Source: Desulfuromonadales bacterium
GTDB lineage: Bacteria > Desulfobacterota > Desulfuromonadia > Geobacterales > Pseudopelobacteraceae
Assembly: GCA_013349325.1 (NCBI GenBank)
Contig: DUZX01000004.1
Span: 95,596-159,595, forward strand
Direction: 5' to 3'
Length of the DNA: 64,000 bases
Shown: positions 25,036-34,620 of the stretch, piece after piece
Position numbering within the stretch: the stretch's first letter is position 1
Layout: the number at the start of each line of letters is the position of its first letter
The notes under the pieces: model-generated
Seen by the model: only the letters and a program-made list of their open reading frames with translations
Database searches by the model: none
What the model was told of the DNA's origin: nothing
Program-made: the position numbers and the translations under genes

Positions 25036-26337
25036 TTACAGCGAAGGCAAACGGTCATTAGGACCTTTACGCAGCAGGTTGTAGGCCAGATTAGTGAAGC
25101 GCCGCCCGGGATTGTTCCAGACACGCGAGAGGATGGAGGGTATCGTATAGGCCGTCTTACGCGCTTCCAGCCAGCCACGGTAGAGTTGCTCGGGAGTCAT
25201 CAAGAGCGGCTTGAAGACGACCTCCGAGTGGTTGTAACGACTCCAGTCCTGATGCAGGAGTCGCCCCTCCTGCAGGTATTGCTGAAAAAGTTTAGTTCCG
25301 GGATACGGGGTCAGGATATTGAAGGTCGGAACACTCGGAACGCACTCCTCGACGAAACGGAGCGTCTTTTCAAAGATGCTCTGATCATGATCATCAAAGC
25401 CGAAGATCAGCGACGTTTCAAGGATTATCCCGGCACCCCGGACACGTTTCATGAGCTCGGCCTGTGGTGATTTTCCCGACGATTTTGACAGCTGCGAGTA
25501 GTTTCCCGTGACAGATTCAATGCCGACGAACAGACCGATACAACCGGAGCGGGCGACCAGTTTGAGCAGTTCCCGGTCCTCTGCAAAGCGTAGACTGGTT
25601 TGCGACCCCCAGCGGATGCCCATTTCAGCCATCCCTTCCAGTATCGGCCGCGCCTTGGCGGGGTCTCCCAGCAGATTATCATCCAGAAAAATAACCAGCT
25701 TTCGCGGAAAAGAGCGAATTTCAGCCAGAATGTCGGCCGCTTCCCGGTAGCGAAAACGATTACCAAAATAGTGCGTGACTGTACAAAAATCGCAATCGTA
25801 GGGACAGCCGCGACTGGCCTGGACCGTCTGGGTCGTCAGATAACGTTTACCGCTCAGGATCTCACGACGCGGCCTGGGAATGTCGAGCCGGTCATCCTGT
25901 GCTATCGGAGCACGGTATATCTTCTGCAGTCTGCCACCCAGAAAGTCTTTAAGGAGTTGTCCCAGAATAGGTTCCGCTTCGCCGATAACAACCGCATCGG
26001 CGTGTGTCAGCGCCTCCTCCGGCATCACCGTCGGGTGCATGCCCCCCATAATAACCGGCACTCCGTTACGTCTGAACTGATCCGCTATTTCGTAGGCCCG
26101 CATCGCCTGATGCGTCATGGCGGTGATACCGACCAGATCATAGCCTCTGCCATCAGGGATTGAGTCCTGACTTTCATCGACGAGCGTAACCTGCCAGTGA
26201 GCGGGAGTTACTGCGGCAACCTGCTGAAGGGAGAGCGACGGCAATTGGAAATATTTGACCCAGCCGAGTTTGTGCGTTGCCGGATAAATCAGTAGAAGTC
26301 GTGGGACTATTCGTCGATTGAGGGCATCAGTCCGCAT
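25036..26337 (-). CDS. B12-binding domain radical SAM protein (3 of 3)
   Basis: About 433 residues from the ATG at 26337. The N-terminal B12-binding-like domain shows LLLIYPATHKLGWVKYFQLP, VIMGGMHPTVMPEEALTHAD and VIGEAEPILGQLL. The radical SAM motif is ASRGCPYDCDFCTVTHYFG, followed by LVIFLDDNLLGDPAKARPIL. It overlaps the end of the Cas6-like gene by 11 bp. It shares layout and length with the enzyme at 19594-20868, so the two probably arose by duplication and may act in series. Confidence 0.87.
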   Translation of the reverse strand: MRTDALNRRIVPRLLLIYPATHKLGWVKYFQLPSLSLQQVAAVTPAHWQVTLVDESQDSIPDGRGYDLVGITAMTHQAMRAYEIADQFRRNGVPVIMGGMHPTVMPEEALTHADAVVIGEAEPILGQLLKDFLGGRLQKIYRAPIAQDDRLDIPRPRREILSGKRYLTTQTVQASRGCPYDCDFCTVTHYFGNRFRYREAADILAEIRSFPRKLVIFLDDNLLGDPAKARPILEGMAEMGIRWGSQTSLRFAEDRELLKLVARSGCIGLFVGIESVTGNYSQLSKSSGKSPQAELMKRVRGAGIILETSLIFGFDDHDQSIFEKTLRFVEECVPSVPTFNILTPYPGTKLFQQYLQEGRLLHQDWSRYNHSEVVFKPLLMTPEQLYRGWLEARKTAYTIPSILSRVWNNPGRRFTNLAYNLLRKGPNDRLPSL

Positions 26338-27250
26338 ACGCCCCACCAGATGCAATCAGCTCATAACGTCCCATACCGAATGCCGCTCCTTTTCCGGCAT
26401 TACAATACGACCCGAGAGCCAAAAAGGGGAGCAGACCACTGAAGTTTCCGAAAAAAGTACCATATCCGCTGACTCCACTCATACGTTTATTTCCGCCGGA
26501 CAGAGTTTCGTAGCGGAAATGATCGTCCGTACAGATTATTTCATCGCACTGTTGTGACAGTGATTTAAAGCCATACTCGAACTCATGTTCACCATAATAG
26601 TACGCCAAAGACGAAACACGCCGCAGAAGCGAGCGGGTAAAAAGCTGGAAATCGAATTTTTTCATATACCTCCCATCACGTCGTAACGTGAGAGGAAAAC
26701 CGAGGCGAATGTCAACCTGGGAGCACTCCCATGGTTGACATTCCATGATGGCAGCAGCAGATAACACGACCAGATTTTCCATGGCGGAAACAGCGTTCAG
26801 TGCTTGAGGCACACCCTGATAATCCCGCGAAGTTCGTTCGAGAATGTGAAAACGCCCGTGACACTCATGCGAGCTCAGTACCGCATCAACACCATCAAGC
26901 AACATGGCAAGTTGTGGGATTGCGCGACCGATAACCACCAGTCTGCACTCAATTTCCTGGCACTCCGGTTTATTATCACCGGTCGGAGAAAACGAAAAGA
27001 CAAACGGCAGGGAAGGTTTTTGATGACAGCGAAGCGCTTCCGGATCAGTTGAGAGCTCCTGACCAAAAACACGATACCAGGCACACGAGACTCGCGATGA
27101 ACAACAGGAACAGTCGCGAGTAGTCCAGCGACAGACACTTGCCCGACAGACAGATGAAAATTCGCGGACAAACAGAGCTATCAGTTCAGCGATAGCGGTA
27201 TTTGTGTCACTTCTGATCCGGAGAGAGAGATCAACAAGATTGAAATCCAT
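26327..27250 (-). CDS. Orphan Cas6-like RAMP endoribonuclease
   Basis: The 307-residue protein (ATG at 27248-27250, preceded by GAGGAAG) has the Cas6 layout. A cysteine-containing N-terminal section (DCSCCSSRVSCAWYRVFGQE) comes before KPSLPFVFSFSP. The C-terminal RAMP glycine loop is FSGLLPFLALGSYCNAGKGA then AFGMGRYELIA. Cas6 cuts CRISPR transcripts, but no array and no other cas gene is in the window. It starts a new transcription unit just after the frd terminator and overlaps the radical SAM gene. Its role here is unknown. Confidence 0.75.
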   Translation of the reverse strand: MDFNLVDLSLRIRSDTNTAIAELIALFVREFSSVCRASVCRWTTRDCSCCSSRVSCAWYRVFGQELSTDPEALRCHQKPSLPFVFSFSPTGDNKPECQEIECRLVVIGRAIPQLAMLLDGVDAVLSSHECHGRFHILERTSRDYQGVPQALNAVSAMENLVVLSAAAIMECQPWECSQVDIRLGFPLTLRRDGRYMKKFDFQLFTRSLLRRVSSLAYYYGEHEFEYGFKSLSQQCDEIICTDDHFRYETLSGGNKRMSGVSGYGTFFGNFSGLLPFLALGSYCNAGKGAAFGMGRYELIASGGAYAD

Positions 27251-27276
27251 GAAAAAACTTCCTCTACGACAGAGGA

Positions 27277-27306
27277 GCAAAGAAAAGGGCGACCCAAAAG
27301 TCGCCC
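27277..27306 (-). terminator. Rho-independent terminator of frdCAB
   Basis: On the minus strand GGGCGAC-TTTTGG-GTCGCCC is followed by TTTTCTTT. It lies 34 bp past the frdB stop and 37 bp before the Cas6-like start, so it separates the frd operon from the lipid cluster. Confidence 0.85.
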
Positions 27307-27340
27307 GATTCTTCGTTCATATCAAAAAACAAGGTACTGA

Positions 27341-28099
27341 TTATGCAAACTGGGCCTTGATGAATTCGCGGTTCATACGGGCGATGAATTTGACGTTGAT
27401 CCCCTTCGGACAGGCAGCCATACACTCATAATGATTGGTACAGTTACCAAAACCACATTGAGACATGGCTGCTGTCATATTCTTTACACGGGTTGCTGCT
27501 TCTGCGCGCCCCTGAGGCAACAGTGCCAATTGAGAAACTTTGGCACTGGTAAAGAGCATTGCTGCACCATTGGGGCAACCTGCGACGCAAGCGCCACAAC
27601 CGATGCATTCTGCGGCATCCGTTGCTTCTTCAGCAATCGGTTTTGGAATCAGGATTGCGTTACCGTCTGGCACCCCACCGGTATGACAGGAGGTGTAACC
27701 ACCAGCCTGGATGATGGTGTCAAGAGCGGCACGATCAACAATCAGATCCTTGATAATCGGGAATGCGCGGGCTCTCCACGGCTCAATATAAATTGTATCG
27801 CCGTCCTTGAATTTACGCATATGAAGCTGACAGACAGTGGTGCGATCCTGCCCGCCATGTGGTGCGCCGTTGATAACCTGTGAGCACATACCACAGATCC
27901 CTTCGCGGCAGTCGTGGTCAAACACGATCGGCTCCTTGCCGGCGGCAATCAGGTCTTCGTTGACACAGTCAAGCATTTCCAGAAAGGAGTGATGGGAGGT
28001 AATGTTTTTAGCCGTATAGGTTTCGAATTTTCCAGGAACGGTGGCATTTTTCTGGCGCCACACGATCAGTGTCAATGTCATGGTCTTGTGATCGCTCAT
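27341..28099 (-). CDS. frdB: Fumarate reductase/succinate dehydrogenase iron-sulfur subunit
   Basis: The 252-residue subunit carries electrons between FrdA and the cytochrome b subunit. The [2Fe-2S] ligands are in [11 protein letters not shown] and [10 protein letters not shown]; the [4Fe-4S] and [3Fe-4S] ligands are in [19 protein letters not shown] and [20 protein letters not shown]. The start overlaps the frdA stop by one base. It is the last gene of frdCAB before the terminator. Confidence 0.96.
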   Translation of the reverse strand: MSDHKTMTLTLIVWRQKNATVPGKFETYTAKNITSHHSFLEMLDCVNEDLIAAGKEPIVFDHDCREGICGMCSQVINGAPHGGQDRTTVCQLHMRKFKDGDTIYIEPWRARAFPIIKDLIVDRAALDTIIQAGGYTSCHTGGVPDGNAILIPKPIAEEATDAAECIGCGACVAGCPNGAAMLFTSAKVSQLALLPQGRAEAATRVKNMTAAMSQCGFGNCTNHYECMAACPKGINVKFIARMNREFIKAQFA

Positions 28100-30015
28100 T
28101 ATTTATAGCTCCTTACCGCGAGATGAATAGTCTCGAATTTCAAAGGTTCCTTGTGCAATTCAGGTTCCTTGTCATTCCCCTTGAACTCCCAGGCGCCTAC
28201 ATATGAGAAATCAGCGTCATTTCGTTTAGCTTCGCCGTCCGGCAACTGGTGTTCAACACGGAAGTGACCGCCGCATGACTCTTCACGATGCAGGGCATCC
28301 TTAGCCAACAATTCACCGAATTCAAGGAAGTCTGCCACACGTCCGGCACCCTCAAGCTGCTGGTTGAGTTCTGCTCCGCTGCCAGTAACCTTGACATTCT
28401 GCCAGAATTCTTCACGAATGGCAGGGATTTTTTTAATGGCATCGGTAAGACTTTCTTTGGAACGGGCCATACCAACGTCATTCCACATGACCTTACCCAA
28501 TTCACGATGGAATTCAGTAATTGTTTTTTTACCATTAATGTTGAGGAATTTATTGGTCCGCGCTTTGACGTCTTCCACTGATTTTTTGAATTCAGGGTGA
28601 TCGTTTTTCACATCACCAGGTTTGACAGTAACCAGATAACCACCGATGGTGTATGGAATAACAAAATAGCCGTCGGAGAGGCCCTGCATAAGCGCTGAAG
28701 CACCAAGTCGGTTAGCACCGTGAACGGAGAAGTTTGCTTCGCCGAGAACAAACAAACCAGGTATATTGCTCATTAGATTGTAGTCAACCCAGAGTCCGCC
28801 CATGGCGTAGTGCGGCGCCGGGTAGATACGCATCGGACGCTTGTAGCCGTTTTCGTCGGTAATTTTCTCATACATCTCAAAAAGATTGCCGTACCGTTCA
28901 CGGATGGTATCTTCGCTCAAACGCTTGATTGAATCGGCAAAATCAAGGTACACACCTCGTCCGCCCGGTCCAACTCCCAGACCGTTATCACATGCTTCTT
29001 TTGCGTTACGCGATGCAATGTCACGCGGTGCAAGGTTACCGAAGGATGGATATTTGCGTTCCAGATAATAATCGCGATCTGCTTCTGGAACATCGGCAGG
29101 AAGCTTGCCGATGTCTGCCTTGTTTTTTGGAACCCAGATACGGCCGTCATTACGGAGTGATTCGGACATGAGGGTCAGCTTGGACTGATATTCACCAGCC
29201 TGTGGAATGCAGGTTGGATGAATTTGTGTGTAGCAAGGGTTGGCAAAAAAAGCTCCCTTCTTGGCAGCGCTCCAGTTAGCCGTTACCGAGCAGCCTTTTG
29301 CGTTGGTGGAAAGATAGAATACATTTACATAGCCACCGGAAGCCAGACATACAGCATCAGCAGCATGTGTTTCAATTTCACCGGTAACAAGGTTACGCAC
29401 TGTAATACCACGTGCGACGCCGTCTACAACAACCAGATCAAGCATTTCACGACGGGTATGCATTTTAACTGTACCAGCTTTGATCTGGCGGGAAAGGGCT
29501 GAATAAGCTCCAAGGAGAAGCTGCTGACCAGTCAGGCCGCGTGAGTAAAAAGTACGGGAAACCTGTGCACCGCCAAAAGAGCGGTTGTCAAGATAGCCGG
29601 CGTAGTCACGGGCAAAAGGAACGCCTTGTGCGACGCATTGGTCGATGATGTTGTTAGACACCTGTGCCAGACGCCATACATCATGTTCACGGGCACGGAA
29701 GTCGCCACCCTTGATGGTGTCGTACATGAGGCGGAGAATGGAGTCGCCGTCACTCGGATAGTTTTTAGCCGCGTTGATGCCCCCCTGTGCGGCGATGGAA
29801 TGGGCACGACGCGGGCTGTCCTGATAGCAGAATGCCTGTACGTTATAGCCAAGTTCGCCAAGAGATGCAGCGGCAGCGCCACCGGCAAGACCGGTACCTA
29901 CCATTATGATGTTGTATTTGCGTTTATTTGCAGGATTAACCAGCTTCAAATCAAAGCGGTGCTTGTCCCACGTTTTTTCAATAGGTCCGGTTGGACATTT
30001 TCCGTCTAGTATCAC
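28099..30015 (-). CDS. frdA: Fumarate reductase/succinate dehydrogenase flavoprotein subunit
   Basis: The 638-residue catalytic subunit interconverts fumarate and succinate. The FAD-binding [18 protein letters not shown] is at about residue 40, and [18 protein letters not shown] holds the histidine that binds FAD covalently. [10 protein letters not shown] and [19 protein letters not shown] line the active site and flavin. The start is GTG at 30013-30015 behind GGGGG. In Geobacter sulfurreducens this three-subunit type serves as both fumarate reductase and succinate dehydrogenase. Confidence 0.97.
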   Translation of the reverse strand: MILDGKCPTGPIEKTWDKHRFDLKLVNPANKRKYNIIMVGTGLAGGAAAASLGELGYNVQAFCYQDSPRRAHSIAAQGGINAAKNYPSDGDSILRLMYDTIKGGDFRAREHDVWRLAQVSNNIIDQCVAQGVPFARDYAGYLDNRSFGGAQVSRTFYSRGLTGQQLLLGAYSALSRQIKAGTVKMHTRREMLDLVVVDGVARGITVRNLVTGEIETHAADAVCLASGGYVNVFYLSTNAKGCSVTANWSAAKKGAFFANPCYTQIHPTCIPQAGEYQSKLTLMSESLRNDGRIWVPKNKADIGKLPADVPEADRDYYLERKYPSFGNLAPRDIASRNAKEACDNGLGVGPGGRGVYLDFADSIKRLSEDTIRERYGNLFEMYEKITDENGYKRPMRIYPAPHYAMGGLWVDYNLMSNIPGLFVLGEANFSVHGANRLGASALMQGLSDGYFVIPYTIGGYLVTVKPGDVKNDHPEFKKSVEDVKARTNKFLNINGKKTITEFHRELGKVMWNDVGMARSKESLTDAIKKIPAIREEFWQNVKVTGSGAELNQQLEGAGRVADFLEFGELLAKDALHREESCGGHFRVEHQLPDGEAKRNDADFSYVGAWEFKGNDKEPELHKEPLKFETIHLAVRSYK

Positions 30016-30025
30016 AATAACCCCC

Positions 30026-30715
30026 TTAACCTTTCAGAATGCCGGCAATAATTGTCAGCGGGATGGTAACATAACCAAGAAAAAGAACGAGCGCGACAAG
30101 TGAGCCGAATTTGACAAGCAGCGGCTGACTTTTGTCACAACTCCATCCCATGGTCTGGAAGAAACTCTGGATGCCGTGTGAAAGATGCAGAAACAGGGCA
30201 ACCATCGCGCCGGAATAAATCAACGTTACGAGAATGTTTTTGAAGCCTGCCACAACCATTCCGAGTACGTTCGGCACCATTGCATCATGGAGCGGCACAA
30301 GATTCTTAAGCGCGGCCGTTTCAGGACTTATCACCTGGAACGTAAAATGTGCCAGATGGTAGAGCAGGAAAAGACCGAGCAGCGTTCCGGTCCAGATCAT
30401 GTTTTCGCTGGCAAACGAAGCTTTCTGGGTAAATTTGACCGCATAGTCACTGGGGCGACCGCCACGGTTTTCAAGGGTCAGCTGGATACCAAACCAGATA
30501 TGAACACAGACCATAGCCAAAAGGACCAGGCGGAAACCGATGATAATAGGCAGTGGCATACTGTGCAGGTGCTCTGCATAGGCATTAATGCCACCATTGA
30601 GCCATCCGAAGATGGAGCTGTTACCAAGCAGATGGATAATAGCGAACAGAACCATTGCCTGGCCCGTGACCGCCATCAGGATCTTTCTGCCGATGGATGA
30701 CGAGATAAATTGCAT
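30026..30715 (-). CDS. frdC: Fumarate reductase/succinate dehydrogenase cytochrome b subunit
   Basis: The 229-residue inner-membrane anchor has five predicted membrane helices with haem-ligand histidines (for example [34 protein letters not shown]). It exchanges electrons with menaquinone. It is the first gene of frdCAB, with the strong ribosome binding site AAGGAAGGA before the ATG. A 14-codon ORF lies 87 bp upstream on the same strand. Confidence 0.95.
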   Translation of the reverse strand: MQFISSSIGRKILMAVTGQAMVLFAIIHLLGNSSIFGWLNGGINAYAEHLHSMPLPIIIGFRLVLLAMVCVHIWFGIQLTLENRGGRPSDYAVKFTQKASFASENMIWTGTLLGLFLLYHLAHFTFQVISPETAALKNLVPLHDAMVPNVLGMVVAGFKNILVTLIYSGAMVALFLHLSHGIQSFFQTMGWSCDKSQPLLVKFGSLVALVLFLGYVTIPLTIIAGILKG

Positions 30716-30801
30716 AGCGTTCCTTCCTTTTCAAGTTGTTAGTACATTTCAGATAACTTCGTGGTTACAAATAATCGGGGATACTGTGTGAGGATTAAAC
30801 G

Positions 30802-30846
30802 TTAGAAGGGGGGACCTCGCCAACATGATCTGGAGACATCTTTCAT
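30802..30846 (-). CDS. Possible leader peptide upstream of frdCAB
   Basis: A perfect GGAGGTAAC ribosome binding site precedes an ATG opening a 14-codon ORF, MKDVSRSCWRGPPF, ending TAA. It is on the same strand as frdCAB and 86 bp before frdC. The site is stronger than those of most genes here, which argues for translation. Cys-Trp and Pro-Pro near the end could slow ribosomes. No clear terminator hairpin follows, so attenuation is only a guess. Confidence 0.5.
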   Translation of the reverse strand: MKDVSRSCWRGPPF

Positions 30847-31109
30847 CTTGTTACCTCCTTGAGAGAATATGTTGAGCGTCATCTTGGAACGTGGGCGCAC
30901 ACATTTTTTAGTGACCGGGCTATAATCGCGCTGATACTAAACATCGTTCTGAGAAAATGCAACCCTTTTATTGTATACAAGTTCGCTTTTCCATAAGCGT
31001 AAATGGCACCAATGTGATGCACGATTTGCATTTATGACAACTCTCTGCTACTAAAGTAGGATTGTGAAAAATTTGTGTTTTTAAAAATATGTCCAAATGT
31101 GGAGTTACC

Positions 31110-32225
31110 ATGGAATTTGCGTTACTGAAAAAAGACCCGCACAGTTCCGCACGTCGCGGCAGAGTCACAACTCCACACGGCGAAATACAGACGCCTGTTT
31201 TTATGCCGGTAGCTACGCACGGCGCCATGAAGCCGCTCACCCCGGCCCAGATCGTGGAAACCGGATCGCAGATCATACTTTCCAACACCTACCATCTTCA
31301 TTTGCAGCCGGGAGAAGGATTGGTAAAAAAAGCGGGCGGCCTCCACAAGTTCATGGCCTGGGATCGCCCTATACTGACCGATTCCGGTGGCTTTCAGGTA
31401 TTTTCGCTCCCCAACAAACGCATCACTGAAGACGGAGTTTTTTTCAAGCATGAACTGACCGGTGACGAGATTTATCTTGATCCGGCATCGGCAACCCGTA
31501 TTCAGCAGGATCTGGGAGCCGACATTATTATGGCTTTTGACGAGTGCATCCCCTACCCCTGCGAAAAGACATACGCCGAGCAGTCCACCAGGAAAACCAT
31601 CCACTGGCTCAAAGAGTGCCAAAAAGCCATGACCAGCGGTGATCAGGCACTGTTCGGGATTGTGCAGGGGAGTGTCTTTCAGAACCTGCGGGAGATGTGT
31701 GCCAAAGAGATGTGTAAACTGGATCTGCCGGGATACGCAATCGGTGGCGTCAGCGTTGGCGAAGGACTGGAGCTGCTGAAAAAAATTGTCGGCTTTACCG
31801 CGCCGCACCTGCCAGAAAACAAACCGCGCTACCTGATGGGGGTCGGTCTTCCGGAGGATATCTTGGAAAGCGTTGAGCGTGGCATCGATATGTTCGACTG
31901 CGTCATACCGACCCGCTACGCCAGAAGTGCAACACTCTTCACGCGTCGAGGCAGGATCCGGGTGACCAATAAAAATTACAAGCGCGATTTCTACCCGATA
32001 GACCGTAGCTGCAGCTGTTATACCTGCAGCCACTTCAGCAGAGCCTACCTGCATCACCTCTTTGCCGCCAACGAAGTGCTTTCAGCAGTGTTGTCAGCCA
32101 TCCACAACGTCTCTTTCTATCAAACCATGATGACAGAAATTCGCGAAGCACTGGAGATCGGCCGATTTATGGAATACAAGAATTTATTCCTGGCGGAATA
32201 CGGGCAGGGTGAAAAGAAAAAATAG
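31110..32225 (+). CDS. tgt: Queuine/preQ1 tRNA-ribosyltransferase
   Basis: Exchanges guanine-34 of GUN-anticodon tRNAs for preQ1. The 371-residue protein (ATG at 31110 behind GGAG; an upstream in-frame ATG at 31089 lacks a site) shows DSGGFQVFSLP, the catalytic region ADIIMAFDECIPYP, GGVSVGEG, and the zinc site CSCYTCSHFSRAYLHHL. It appears complete and monocistronic, convergent with the lipoprotein gene 10 bp downstream. Confidence 0.96.
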   Translation: MEFALLKKDPHSSARRGRVTTPHGEIQTPVFMPVATHGAMKPLTPAQIVETGSQIILSNTYHLHLQPGEGLVKKAGGLHKFMAWDRPILTDSGGFQVFSLPNKRITEDGVFFKHELTGDEIYLDPASATRIQQDLGADIIMAFDECIPYPCEKTYAEQSTRKTIHWLKECQKAMTSGDQALFGIVQGSVFQNLREMCAKEMCKLDLPGYAIGGVSVGEGLELLKKIVGFTAPHLPENKPRYLMGVGLPEDILESVERGIDMFDCVIPTRYARSATLFTRRGRIRVTNKNYKRDFYPIDRSCSCYTCSHFSRAYLHHLFAANEVLSAVLSAIHNVSFYQTMMTEIREALEIGRFMEYKNLFLAEYGQGEKKK

Positions 32226-32235
32226 CGGAGAATCG

Positions 32236-32766
32236 TTATCTTCGGATCTTTTGTTCCAATTCCAGATCAAGGTTTTTCAGGCGCTCGATACTCTGACGCA
32301 GCTCTTTGTTATCGCGACTAAGTGACACATTCTGATTCTTCAGATTTTTAATTTGCTGGTTGCGGGCTTTTACAGCGGCCGCTCCCCGCAGATACTGAGC
32401 CAGTGGAGCTGCCTGTTTTGACCAGATACTGGCAGGGTAGTAACGAATCAGCTGATCAAGCAGTTCTCTGGCTCGCGCTTCGCCTCCACCGCTGTCGCCC
32501 GGCAACTCCAGGAGCGCCAGCCGAAACAGGGCTTCATCAGTGACACCCGGCAGTGATGCAGAGTTGACCACACGATCCAGCAGCTCAGCGGCGGCAGCCT
32601 CGTTTCCTGCCCGCAGCTGTTGAAGCGCTGCAGCGAAGGAGCGTTCAACAGGTGCGACGCCCTGGGCTGACAGCACGTTATTCCTGCCCGGCAGATGACT
32701 GCAGCCACTGGTTGCCATAAGCACCACAGACAGCGCGATGAGTATAAAGTATCTTTCAGGCTTCAC
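32236..32766 (-). CDS. Putative lipoprotein with TPR-like and coiled-coil regions
   Basis: From the GTG at 32764-32766 (GGGAGG 9 nt upstream) the protein is 176 residues with lipobox ATSGC. A helical, alanine-rich section (AAALQQLRAGNEAAAAELLD) resembles outer-membrane TPR lipoproteins, and the last 45 residues (IKNLKNQNVSLSRDNKELRQ) are a coiled coil. It overlaps the end of the GGDEF gene by 11 bp and is probably co-expressed. Its function is unknown; it may be a periplasmic partner of that sensor. Confidence 0.7.
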   Translation of the reverse strand: MKPERYFILIALSVVLMATSGCSHLPGRNNVLSAQGVAPVERSFAAALQQLRAGNEAAAAELLDRVVNSASLPGVTDEALFRLALLELPGDSGGGEARARELLDQLIRYYPASIWSKQAAPLAQYLRGAAAVKARNQQIKNLKNQNVSLSRDNKELRQSIERLKNLDLELEQKIRR

Positions 32767-34066
32767 GACGAACAGCCTCCCTGATAATGACATAATTACT
32801 ACCGGCGGACTCTTTGACGCGGTCCTTAACAGCTGCCGCAGCAGTCGCTATTTCAGATGCGTAGGCATAGTCACCCGGCTTGCACAGCAATGCAGCAATG
32901 GATATGGAAATCAGCGGAAATGTCCGTTGCACGCCATAGCGATCAACACCTTCAATGGCCCCAGTTGTACGATCCTCTTCGGAATAATAGGATGGTACGA
33001 CCGTATCAATGGCCGTTATAACCGCCTGGCAGGCGGCTTCAGCCTTCTCCGCATTTATGATGACAACAAAATCATCACCACCGATATGACCGACAAAAGC
33101 ATCCGGATCATCAAGTTGTTTGACAGCATCGTAAATTATTCTTCCGACCTCTTTCAGAATCTCGCTGGCTTTAATATAGCCATAATGATCGTTGTATGAC
33201 TTGAAGTTATCAAGATCCAGATAGCACATGGCAAACGTAATCTTCTCACGCAGGTTACGGTTGAGAACACGTTCGATGGCTATGTTGCCCGGCAATCTGG
33301 TCAAAGGACTCGCGTCCAGACTAAGCTGTTCGAGCTCCTTAAGCCTGATGGTCATTTGACGGAAATCTTCTGATAGGGCGCCGATCTCATCGCCGGGCGG
33401 GATCTGAGGGTCATGATCGAAATTTCCTGCAGCGATCAGGTGAGTTGCGTGCTGAAGTTTGCCGATCGAGCGGGCAAATGAATAGACCATCCAGGCTGCT
33501 ATGAGAAACGAGCAAAAAACTCCGCCGAACGCCAGACCGAGTGACCTGGTAACTGTGTGTGCTTCCAGTTTTTCTGATACGGCCAGTTTATTCGAGAGCG
33601 ATACTCTTTGCTCAGCACTCATAGTATCTATATGTTTAAGAATCTGTTCTCCAATAACCTTCATCCTCTGCGGATCGGACGGTACACCACCAAACAGACG
33701 CGCTACCTCAGCAGAATAATCGCGATACTGTTTTTCAAGGTCATTCATGGTCGGGCTTGCATACAATTTCTTCAATTGAGCCATCTCCCGACGAAATTCA
33801 TCTGCATTTTGTTCGTAGATGGTACGATATTGCGCCTCCTGCAGGATCCGGTAACGACCGGTAATACGCTCCTGAGCAGCCATCAATTCCCGTAATCTGA
33901 GCGTAATTGTCGTAGATCTAATGTCAGTCAACGCAATATCCTGCTCTATCCGCTGCATGACCCCCATACCGGTAATCGAATAGGTCAAGGCCGCCATCAG
34001 ACAGACACCTGACATCGCGAAGCTGAGTATCATTTTCTGCACCAGGGTCAACCGGAACGGCATCAT
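32756..34066 (-). CDS. Membrane sensor with HAMP and GGDEF domain (GGDDF)
   Basis: The 436-residue protein has an N-terminal membrane helix (about 12-33), a helical periplasmic sensor of the four-helix type, a second membrane helix near 185-205 and a HAMP segment. A GGDEF domain follows: CYLDLDNFKSYNDHYGY and GHIGGDDFVVI. The signature is GGDDF instead of GGDEF, and the RxxD inhibitory site is absent. It may still make c-di-GMP or only bind nucleotide; sequence alone does not decide. Confidence 0.82.
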   Translation of the reverse strand: MMPFRLTLVQKMILSFAMSGVCLMAALTYSITGMGVMQRIEQDIALTDIRSTTITLRLRELMAAQERITGRYRILQEAQYRTIYEQNADEFRREMAQLKKLYASPTMNDLEKQYRDYSAEVARLFGGVPSDPQRMKVIGEQILKHIDTMSAEQRVSLSNKLAVSEKLEAHTVTRSLGLAFGGVFCSFLIAAWMVYSFARSIGKLQHATHLIAAGNFDHDPQIPPGDEIGALSEDFRQMTIRLKELEQLSLDASPLTRLPGNIAIERVLNRNLREKITFAMCYLDLDNFKSYNDHYGYIKASEILKEVGRIIYDAVKQLDDPDAFVGHIGGDDFVVIINAEKAEAACQAVITAIDTVVPSYYSEEDRTTGAIEGVDRYGVQRTFPLISISIAALLCKPGDYAYASEIATAAAAVKDRVKESAGSNYVIIREAVRREA

Positions 34067-34315
34067 AAAGCCACTTTCCTCCAGGTAGAGTTAAACCGCC
34101 GACATAGTAATACAGTCATCCATCAATTGCAATCAAGCAGACGGTGTCTATTTGTCCCGTTTTATCGACATTCCAGTAGCGAGAGCACAACGAAACAGGT
34201 ACATTAATTAGCTCACATATAACAATTCAATTGAAATCTACCGTTAAAATGGTACAGTTCCAGCGCACGTTGCGACACTCAACAGTGCTCGACTTTCTCA
34301 TTTTCCGGAGGTGTC

Positions 34316-34522
34316 ATGGCAGGCTATGAACAAACATTCCTTGAACAGATTACCAACATCCACGGAGTTGATTTTTCCACCTGGGCTGGTTGGGAGCAAT
34401 TGATGGCATGGACCAAGAGGCAACCGTGGGCTAAAGATTTTTTTGGCGATGAAAAAATTCCTGCGCGGTTTCTGCACCCGACAACACTGGCTGAAGAGTT
34501 GAGTAAATATCTTGGTGGCTGA
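34316..34522 (+). CDS. Small hypothetical protein, 68 aa
   Basis: This ORF has a good GGAGG ribosome binding site 5 nt before the ATG and ends just before a strong terminator, so it is probably a real single-gene unit. The sequence (GVDFSTWAGWEQLMAWTKRQ, FLHPTTLAEELSKYLGG) is soluble and tryptophan-rich. I recognise no domain. Confidence 0.65.
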   Translation: MAGYEQTFLEQITNIHGVDFSTWAGWEQLMAWTKRQPWAKDFFGDEKIPARFLHPTTLAEELSKYLGG

Positions 34523-34552
34523 TTAACTTCGTCATTAAGACATTTCAGGCAT

Positions 34553-34591
34553 AAAACAAGGGATTACGTCATAAACGTAATCCCTTGTTTT
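34553..34591. terminator. Bidirectional terminator hairpin
   Basis: Two 17-nt perfect arms (34553-34569 and 34575-34591) around ACAAGGGATTACGT enclose a 5-nt loop, with A-rich and T-rich flanks on the two sides. It lies between the small ORF and truD, which converge. Confidence 0.93.
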
Positions 34592-34620
34592 ATATTTCCT
34601 GATCTCATCTGTCAAACTCA

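Noticed and set aside
24960..27340. CRISPR array near the Cas6-like gene
   Set aside because: No regularly spaced direct repeats occur in or around the gene; the spacers between genes are too short.
31122..32057. 311-residue minus-strand ORF opposite tgt
   Set aside because: Antisense shadow of tgt; no recognisable domain.
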